The notes below the pieces were generated by a model. The model had not been told where the DNA came from, made no database searches, and saw only the letters and a list, made by a program, of their open reading frames with translations. 12,111 bases of DNA, from contig QILZ01000393.1 of NCBI GenBank assembly GCA_003233545.1, forward strand, positions 1-12,111, written 5' to 3'. The position numbers and the translations under genes are program-made. This document shows positions 7,222 through 12,111 of the stretch, piece after piece. Source of the stretch: Spirochaetales bacterium. Lineage in GTDB: Bacteria > Spirochaetota > Spirochaetia > SZUA-6. The number at the start of each line of letters is the position of its first letter. Within the stretch, counting starts at the first letter, position 1.

Positions 7222-8295
7222 CTAGATAATAAGTTTAGACCGAAGGGTAACCTGTACTGTTCCGTTTTCCGGCATTTTCATGGATTCTAAAAGAACCCAT
7301 GCTGCTTTTAAGCCCATTTGATATGTCGGCTGCACGATATGCGGTATGTTATCCGTATACGGAGGAACAGGGTGCGAAATAAAATCATGTACGGCAAGCT
7401 GTACGTCCCTGCCGATTTGCACATTAAGCGATTTAAGAATCGATATGCCGGCATTGAGAATTCTCCCGTTCAGTGCATAAAAAACATTAAAGTCCCCGGC
7501 TTTTTTAATCTGATCCTTCATTTTGGTCATTTCCTGCGGATATTTCATTTTATAGATAAGGTTGTCGTTTACACGGATAATGAGATTTTCATCGACCGGG
7601 ATATTTGCCTCTCTGTGAGCATCCAGGTAACCCTGAAGGCGGTCGTCCATACTGCTGCATTTAAGTCCTTTAACAACAAGGATTCGTTTATACCCCATGT
7701 CAAAAAAGTGTTTTATAATATTCTTGGAGCTTTCACGGTGGTTGCTTACTACCTGGTTTGTCATTACCCCCGGGATGTAGCGGTCGATTAATACAAAGGG
7801 CAGTTTTTTCTGTTCGAGAAATTTAATAATTTTCATATTATTCTTAACATATCCCTTGTCGATGACAGGAGAAAAAATAACGCCGCTTATGTTATTCACA
7901 AACAAAGACTCGAAATATTTCTCTACTTTTTCGAAATTGCGGTCGGCATTGCAGATTACCGTAAGGAATTTGCGTCCCCACAGGTAATCTTCGATTCCGC
8001 GGAGCAATGTTGCGCCGAAAAAATCACTTGCATCATCGACTGCAACTCCGATGAGACGCCTGTTTTCCAATACATGTTCATATTCCCTTACAAAAGCTCC
8101 CCGTTTTCCAGAAAGGCGCTCTAATAATCCCTCGGTTATTAAATCGGAAATAGCCTTTTTTACCGTTACGCGGCTGACTTTAAATTCTTCGGCAATTTTC
8201 CTTTCGGGCAGAATGCGGCTTCCCGGAAGCCAGAGACCTTCTGAAATTTTCGCCTTTATAATTTCTTTTAGATGTCTATATTTTATATCCGGCAA
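7222..8295 (-). CDS. GntR-type transcriptional regulator with LacI/periplasmic-binding-type sensor domain, 357 aa
   Basis: A cytoplasmic DNA-binding regulator. Residues 5-72 form a GntR winged helix (YRHLKEIIKAKI, then ILPERKIAEEFKVSRVTVKKAISDL at 28-52, then the wing LERLSGKRGAFV). Residues about 81-357 form a two-lobed sugar-binding-type sensor: LIGVAVDDASDFFGATLLRGIEDYL at 81-105, then SGVIFSPVID, PFVLIDRYIPG, GYKRILVVKG and the C-terminal HIVQPTYQMG. This AraR-like layout usually senses a small carbohydrate-like effector. The start is TTG at 8295, with AGAGGA 5 nt upstream; a longer frame from TTG at 8364 would add 23 hydrophobic residues unlike the family and has no ribosome site. It is divergent from the ABC operon on its right, whose promoter region contains a palindrome. 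It also lies upstream of, and in the same direction as, the amine operon. Confidence 0.88.
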   Translation of the reverse strand: MPDIKYRHLKEIIKAKISEGLWLPGSRILPERKIAEEFKVSRVTVKKAISDLITEGLLERLSGKRGAFVREYEHVLENRRLIGVAVDDASDFFGATLLRGIEDYLWGRKFLTVICNADRNFEKVEKYFESLFVNNISGVIFSPVIDKGYVKNNMKIIKFLEQKKLPFVLIDRYIPGVMTNQVVSNHRESSKNIIKHFFDMGYKRILVVKGLKCSSMDDRLQGYLDAHREANIPVDENLIIRVNDNLIYKMKYPQEMTKMKDQIKKAGDFNVFYALNGRILNAGISILKSLNVQIGRDVQLAVHDFISHPVPPYTDNIPHIVQPTYQMGLKAAWVLLESMKMPENGTVQVTLRSKLII

Positions 8296-8300
8296 TGATT

Positions 8301-8306
8301 TCCTCT
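8301..8306 (-). promoter_or_regulatory. Ribosome binding site fixing the TTG start of the regulator
   Basis: AGAGGA on the minus strand, 5 nt before the TTG at 8295. It places the first residue just ahead of the GntR domain, as in most family members. Confidence 0.65.
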
Positions 8307-8491
8307 TCTTTAATGATAAAAATACTGATATGTTCAAAATAATCCTTATTCGGAAATGTAGCAATACGTTATTTAAAAAAGTAAGTCCTTTTATAGCCCT
8401 TTAAAAGTCAGTAATAAATCGATATATTCGACAGGAACATTAAACAATGTGTTTTAAAGGTATAAAAAGAATTATTTTATGAAAAATATAA

Positions 8492-8521
8492 TTGACAAAA
8501 GAACTGTTAACATTGTAATAT
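8492..8521 (+). promoter_or_regulatory. Sigma70-type promoter of the right-hand ABC operon
   Basis: A perfect -35 TTGACA (8492-8497) is followed by TGTAAT (8514-8519) at 16 bp, or by TAATAT (8516-8521) at 18 bp. Transcription would start near 8526-8530. That leaves about 45-50 nt of leader containing a palindrome and the ribosome binding site of the binding-protein gene. Confidence 0.65.
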
Positions 8522-8538
8522 GAGTATATCCATGATTT

Positions 8539-8558
8539 ATTATGGATAATACCATAAT
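8539..8558 (+). promoter_or_regulatory. Palindromic candidate operator in the leader of the right-hand ABC operon
   Basis: ATTATGG (8539-8545) and CCATAAT (8552-8558) form a perfect 7-bp inverted repeat around ATAATA. The site lies just after the predicted transcription start and ends 3 nt before the AAGGAG ribosome site. That position suits a repressor roadblock by the divergent GntR-LacI-type regulator. A mRNA hairpin near the ribosome site is the alternative reading. Confidence 0.5.
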
Positions 8559-8561
8559 CAA

Positions 8562-8567
8562 AAGGAG
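8562..8567 (+). promoter_or_regulatory. Ribosome binding site fixing the start of the binding-protein gene
   Basis: AAGGAG, 7 nt before the ATG at 8575. It favours this ATG, which opens directly with the signal peptide MKKIFLS, over the in-frame ATG 11 codons upstream, which lies inside the palindrome. Confidence 0.8.
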
Positions 8568-8574
8568 TGATTGT

Positions 8575-9555
8575 ATGAAAAAGATTTTTCTATCCTTTGT
8601 GCTTATCTGTACTATGTCTCTAACCGGTTTATTTGCCGCGGGACAGTCAGAAAAGCTAAGCGGTTCCCTTACCGTTTACTCTCCGAACGGCGCCGAAATA
8701 ACAGGGCCTATTGTTTCTTTGTATAATAAGAAATACCCCGATATTAAGGTCGAACTTATCAAAGCCGGAACAGGAGAACTTCTTTCCAGGCTTCGTGCCG
8801 AAAAAAATAATCCTGCAGCGGATGTCATGTGGGGCGGTTCCACTATTCTTTTCGAAAGTGCTGCCGATCTTTTTGCGCCGTATAAAGCGGCTAATGACAA
8901 AGATATGATCAAACAGGATCCCAATAATAAATGGCATCCCTTTTCTATTCTTTGTCAGCCTATTCTTGTAAACACAAGGCGTCTTAAACCGGCGGAATAT
9001 CCTAAAACCATCAAAGAACTTACCGATGCAGTCTGGAAAAAGAGAGGCACAATCGCACTTGCCGACCCGAACAAATCAGGAACGGGATTTACGATTGTAT
9101 CAGGAATTTCAAATGCTTACGGATGGGGTTTTGTAAAAGAGCTCGTTAAGAATTCTACAATAACACCCGGCTCCGATGCTATGTTTAAAGCTGTCCTGGA
9201 CGGAGAGGTGCCTGTCGGTTTTATTAATGAAGATCTTGGTATTAAATGGGAACAGGCAGGGCAGCCGGTTAAGATGATTTATGCCTCGGATGTTGTCACC
9301 GTCCAAATCGATGCCTATGGCCTTGTTAAGGGAGCTCCGCATTCCAAACTCGGAAAGACTTTTATTGATTTTCTCGGCAGCAAACCTGTTGCGGAAATAG
9401 CACGTAATACAATAAAACGGCGGTCTGCCAGAAAAGATGTATCGCCGCCCCAGGGACTTCCGGCATTAGGCGACCTTAAGCTTTACCCCGAATCCGAACC
9501 CAGGACTGTTGTAACTGCCAAATTTAACAAGATTCTTAAAGAACTCGGCAAATAA
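8575..9555 (+). CDS. ABC transporter substrate-binding protein, ferric/aminoethylphosphonate/sugar-phosphate type, 326 aa
   Basis: Periplasmic binding protein of the FbpA/AfuA/PhnS-like family. Residues 1-22 are a signal peptide (MKKIFLSF, hydrophobic core, GLFAAG), and the mature protein begins near GQSEK. Landmarks are SLTVYSPNGAEITGPIVSLY (31-50), VELIKAGTGELLSRLRAEK (59-77), ADVMWGGST (82-90), IALADPNKSGTG (160-171) and GEVPVGFINEDLGI (210-223). The adjacent tyrosine pair that binds iron in FbpA is not visible in the C-terminal lobe. The segment GFINED resembles the acidic pair seen in the organic-phosphate or sugar-phosphate members, so an iron role is doubtful. The substrate remains unassigned. 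It is the first gene of a three-gene importer and is divergent from a regulator with a sugar-type sensor domain. Confidence 0.88.
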   Translation: MKKIFLSFVLICTMSLTGLFAAGQSEKLSGSLTVYSPNGAEITGPIVSLYNKKYPDIKVELIKAGTGELLSRLRAEKNNPAADVMWGGSTILFESAADLFAPYKAANDKDMIKQDPNNKWHPFSILCQPILVNTRRLKPAEYPKTIKELTDAVWKKRGTIALADPNKSGTGFTIVSGISNAYGWGFVKELVKNSTITPGSDAMFKAVLDGEVPVGFINEDLGIKWEQAGQPVKMIYASDVVTVQIDAYGLVKGAPHSKLGKTFIDFLGSKPVAEIARNTIKRRSARKDVSPPQGLPALGDLKLYPESEPRTVVTAKFNKILKELGK

Positions 9556-9584
9556 AATCTTAAAAAAATAAGAATAATACTTCA

Positions 9585-9631
9585 TTTCCGGTATAGGATA
9601 AAAACCTGTACCGGAAACCTGTACCGGGAAA
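9585..9631 (+). repeat. Intercistronic hairpin with tandemly duplicated 3' arm
   Basis: TTTCCGGTATAGG (9585-9597) pairs over 13 bp, with one G-U, with CCTGTACCGGAAA (9605-9617) around a 7-nt loop. A second near-copy of the right arm, CCTGTACCGGGAAA, follows directly at 9618-9631. There is no T-run. The element sits between the binding-protein and permease genes, where a stable hairpin commonly protects the upstream message and lowers permease expression. The duplicated arm allows two alternative pairings. Confidence 0.75.
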
Positions 9632-9655
9632 TAAATTAATCGAAAAGAACCTGAA

Positions 9656-9661
9656 AGAGGA
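9656..9661 (+). promoter_or_regulatory. Ribosome binding site fixing the TTG start of the fused permease
   Basis: AGAGGA, 5 nt before the TTG at 9667. No ATG lies nearby upstream of the first membrane segment, so TTG is the likely start. Confidence 0.65.
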
Positions 9662-9666
9662 TAAGA

Positions 9667-11706
9667 TTGTTAGTTAATATAAAGGATCCATGGAGAATCT
9701 TTACAGCAGTTACGCTGGCGATTCTGATTGGGCTTATCATTGTTCCTCAAATCTGGATTGCGCGTACGTCCGTACAGCAGCAGGGCGGGACTTTCGATTT
9801 TAAAGCAGACAGTAAATCCGGAACTATCAGCCTTATTAAAGAGACCGTAAAAGGGTACGATATCGAAACTAAGGGTCCGAATGTGTATTACATATTCCGT
9901 AACGGGATATCCTATTTCAGCATAAGGAGAGAGAAATCCGGATCTGTCCTCTTGTCTGCGGGCGGAGATAAGTCTCTTAAAGCCTCTGCAGGTTCCGATG
10001 GAACTGTAATAGTTAGAGTGCGCGACAGCCTGTTTAATATTCGGCAAAAGGTTTTTTCTTCTTTGTTTTCCACACAGAAAAAAGTAATTCCGCTGTCGAT
10101 TACAAAAATCTCGAATAATTCCATTCGCTTAAACTACTCACGTAATGCCTTTCTATCTTTTATCGACAGACAAAAACACTACACCCTGGCCAATTATCTT
10201 GTATTCTTAACACGCAGCCGGTATGTAAAGGCAATCTTAAATAGTTTGATAGTAACCGTCATTTCCACATTTTTTGCAGCCATAATAGGAGTAACCCTTG
10301 CGTACCTTCTCTCGCGGTATTCCATACCCGGTACCAATACGATTCTTGTGTTATTTACAATGGCTTCGGTTTCTCCCCCGTTTCTTGGTGCTTATGCATG
10401 GAGAATGCTGCTGGGAAGTTACGGAATTATTACAAGGATGTTCGGACTGCATTGGACCATAGTTGGAATTCACGGTGTGATATGGGTCATAATATGGCTG
10501 GTTTTCCCGATTATTTTCTTGTTATCCTATGATTCTTTTACATCCCTCGATAGTTCTTTTCGGGAATCTTCCATCAGCCTTGGTGCGGACAGAAGGAAAA
10601 CCCTTTTAAGAATTGAAATACCGCTTGCATTACCGGGAATAATTACCGGTCTTTACCTTGCAATGATGGCTGCATTTTCCGATTTCGGAACCCCGTATAT
10701 AATCTCGTTAAATCTTAATGTGCTTCCCGTACTTATTTATAAAGAGTACATGAGCGAGGTCGGCTCGAATCCTTCGATCGCAAGCACAGGAAGTATATTG
10801 ATGATTTTTGTTTCGACTCTAATCCTGACAGGCCAGCGAATTTATTTATCAGGCAGAGCTTATGCATCGATTAAAACATCCAAACCTTCGGTTCTTAAGC
10901 CTTCGGGGAAAAAGAAAACGTTAATCTATATATTTACCATTATGGTTGCTTTTTTTGCATTTCTGCCGCACATAACCGTATTTATTCTTTCCTTTCTCAA
11001 ATGGAATGTCGGTATCGTAACCGGCATCCTTACATTAGGAAACTATACAAAACTCTTTGTATCCGATTTAAATGCAATTTTCGTAAGTTTTTTCCTCGGA
11101 TTGTCGGCTACGTTACTCGATTTTATCTTCGGGATCGGAATCGCCTATATTACCGTAAGAAAACGTTACCCTGTAATCTCTAACCTGCTTGGTATTCTTG
11201 TCATGGTTCCATATCTCATTCCCGGAACTGTCCTTGGACTTGGGTTTATACTGATCTTTAATCAGCCCCCGGTTCTTCTTACCGGAACATGGCTGATTCT
11301 TGTGCTTGCATATTTTATCAGAAAGCTGCCGTTTTCGGTAAAAAGCTCCGAAGCTTCCCTTTACCAGATACACCCGGCCCTCGAAGAAGCCGCCAAAAGC
11401 CTCGGAGCTCCTCCTTTCAGGAGTTTTTCGACGGTAACTCTGCCGATGATGCTCGGAGGAATAATTTCGGGGGTAAGTCTTTCGTTTCTTCAGATTATGA
11501 CAGAACTAAGTTCTACTATAATGCTCTACCGGCCGCCCTGGAAGCCCATGACTGCCGTAATATTCGAGAATACAATCGAGGCCGGTGCGGATTTCGGAAT
11601 AGCGGCATCTATGACTGTAATTCTGATGTTGATGCTCTATTTGCCCCTTTATTTTATAACTCTTAACACCCGAAAGCTTAAGGAAAGAAGAATTGAAACA
11701 ATTTAA
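9667..11706 (+). CDS. Fused two-domain ABC transporter permease (FbpB/AfuB type) with extra N-terminal ectodomain, 679 aa
   Basis: Inner-membrane channel of the importer, with two permease halves in one chain. After a first membrane segment (about 11-32), residues about 34-185 are hydrophilic and rich in short beta-like stretches, as expected for a periplasmic domain. The first half (about 186-395) carries the EAA loop ESSISLGADRRKTLLRIEIP (300-319). The second (about 418-665) carries EEAAKSLGAPPFRSFSTVTLP (573-593). Two EAA loops mean it can form the whole channel without a partner. The ectodomain is about 100 residues larger than the short loop normally found at this place, making 679 aa long for the family (usually about 500-560). 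The start is TTG behind AGAGGA. It lies 111 bp after the binding-protein gene, with a hairpin between them, and its end overlaps the ATPase gene by 14 bp. Confidence 0.9.
   Translation: MLVNIKDPWRIFTAVTLAILIGLIIVPQIWIARTSVQQQGGTFDFKADSKSGTISLIKETVKGYDIETKGPNVYYIFRNGISYFSIRREKSGSVLLSAGGDKSLKASAGSDGTVIVRVRDSLFNIRQKVFSSLFSTQKKVIPLSITKISNNSIRLNYSRNAFLSFIDRQKHYTLANYLVFLTRSRYVKAILNSLIVTVISTFFAAIIGVTLAYLLSRYSIPGTNTILVLFTMASVSPPFLGAYAWRMLLGSYGIITRMFGLHWTIVGIHGVIWVIIWLVFPIIFLLSYDSFTSLDSSFRESSISLGADRRKTLLRIEIPLALPGIITGLYLAMMAAFSDFGTPYIISLNLNVLPVLIYKEYMSEVGSNPSIASTGSILMIFVSTLILTGQRIYLSGRAYASIKTSKPSVLKPSGKKKTLIYIFTIMVAFFAFLPHITVFILSFLKWNVGIVTGILTLGNYTKLFVSDLNAIFVSFFLGLSATLLDFIFGIGIAYITVRKRYPVISNLLGILVMVPYLIPGTVLGLGFILIFNQPPVLLTGTWLILVLAYFIRKLPFSVKSSEASLYQIHPALEEAAKSLGAPPFRSFSTVTLPMMLGGIISGVSLSFLQIMTELSSTIMLYRPPWKPMTAVIFENTIEAGADFGIAASMTVILMLMLYLPLYFITLNTRKLKERRIETI
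11680..11684 (+). promoter_or_regulatory. Ribosome binding site inside the permease gene for the ATPase TTG start
   Basis: AAGGA, 8 nt before the TTG at 11693. An in-frame stop lies upstream and no ATG or GTG precedes the ATPase domain, so this site supports the TTG start and coupled translation. Confidence 0.55.
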
Positions 11707-12111
11707 ATCAACCAGAACCACCTCCATCAGTATAATAAGAATCGAAAAAAGTTTCGGCGAATTAAAAGCTCTGCAGAATATAAATCTCTACATAAAAAAA
11801 GGAGAATTCTTTACTTTGCTTGGCCCCTCGGGATGCGGTAAAACTACGCTCCTGCGTACGATTGCAGGTTTCGAAAGCCCGGATAACGGCAGCATAAGTT
11901 TTGGGGACAGGAATATTGTTCATCTGCCTGCGTGGGAGAGAAATATCGGGTTTGTATTTCAAAATTATGCGCTCTGGCCCAACATGACGATTCTGCAAAA
12001 CATTGCGTACGGACTCAAGTTAAGAGAAATACCTTCACAGGAGATTAAAAAACAGGTTAAAGAGGTTCTCGACATAGTTTCATTACCGGGTATAGAAAGT
12101 AAGTTTCCGGA
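11693..12111 (+). CDS. ABC transporter ATP-binding protein (FbpC/PotA type), N-terminal 139 residues (cut by window end)
   Basis: Cytoplasmic ATPase that powers the importer encoded just upstream. The visible part has an N-terminal ISIIRIEKSFGELKALQNIN (12-31), Walker A GPSGCGKT (44-51), the IAGFESPDNGSISF stretch (57-70) and the Q-loop Gln90 in GFVFQNYALWPNMT. It breaks off at LPGIESKFP, just before where the LSGGQ signature would be expected. Sequence order and the ALWPNMTILQNIAYGL stretch are typical of iron, spermidine and phosphonate-type importer ATPases. The start is taken as TTG at 11693; it overlaps the permease stop by 14 bp in another frame. It has no ATG start near the N-terminus, so simple ORF calling can miss it. 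Confidence 0.9.
   Translation, partial: MKQFKSTRTTSISIIRIEKSFGELKALQNINLYIKKGEFFTLLGPSGCGKTTLLRTIAGFESPDNGSISFGDRNIVHLPAWERNIGFVFQNYALWPNMTILQNIAYGLKLREIPSQEIKKQVKEVLDIVSLPGIESKFP

Noticed and set aside
8437..8450. Short dyad ACATT-AAAC-AATGT upstream of the right-hand promoter
   Set aside because: Arms of only 5 bp in AT-rich DNA; weaker than the palindrome at 8539-8558 and not listed as an operator.
187..12111. Compositional difference between left (more AT-rich permease/ATPase genes) and right operons
   Set aside because: Hand-counted lines vary widely even within the left operon (17/60 G+C at 1201-1260, 34/60 at 3541-3600), so no transfer claim is justified without a full calculation.

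Overview
The window looks like a piece of a spirochaete (Spirochaetota) chromosome. The best clue is the two substrate-binding proteins, whose signal peptides end in LFAGGKKEK and LFAAGQSEK, a style common in Treponema/Spirochaeta-type binding proteins. The DNA is AT-rich, gene spacing is tight, and four genes appear to start at TTG. The lineage call is an inference from style, not from a marker gene.

Left half (positions 1-6767, all on the minus strand, read right to left): one apparent operon. It encodes an OpuC/YehZ-type quaternary-amine binding protein, two different MttB-family corrinoid methyltransferases without pyrrolysine, a permease, an ATPase with tandem CBS domains, a second permease, and the first 50 codons of an unidentified gene that leaves the window at position 1. 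Gaps between genes are 18-51 bp. The simplest reading is an uptake-and-demethylation unit: a trimethylammonium compound (glycine betaine, proline betaine, carnitine or similar) is imported, and its methyl group is passed by the MttB-family enzymes to a corrinoid protein. The corrinoid protein and the methylcorrinoid:tetrahydrofolate methyltransferase needed to finish the pathway are not in the window. A sigma70-like promoter lies about 110 bp upstream of the first gene.

Middle (6768-8574): a 454-bp stretch without an intact gene. It holds the candidate promoter and a short decayed segment resembling the N-terminus of Rpn/PD-(D/E)XK-type transposase-nucleases. Then comes a minus-strand regulator with a GntR-type DNA-binding head and a LacI/periplasmic-binding-type sensor domain. 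Between it and the divergent right-hand operon lie a good sigma70 promoter and a perfect 7-6-7 palindrome suited to an operator.

Right half (8575-12111, plus strand): a second ABC importer, of the ferric/2-aminoethylphosphonate/sugar-phosphate (FbpABC/AfuABC/PhnSTUV) superfamily. It consists of a binding protein, a fused two-in-one permease with an unusual extra N-terminal ectodomain, and an ATPase cut by the window end. A strong hairpin with a duplicated 3' arm sits between the binding-protein and permease genes and probably sets their expression ratio. The divergent regulator is the natural candidate to control this importer; the substrate cannot be read from the sequence.
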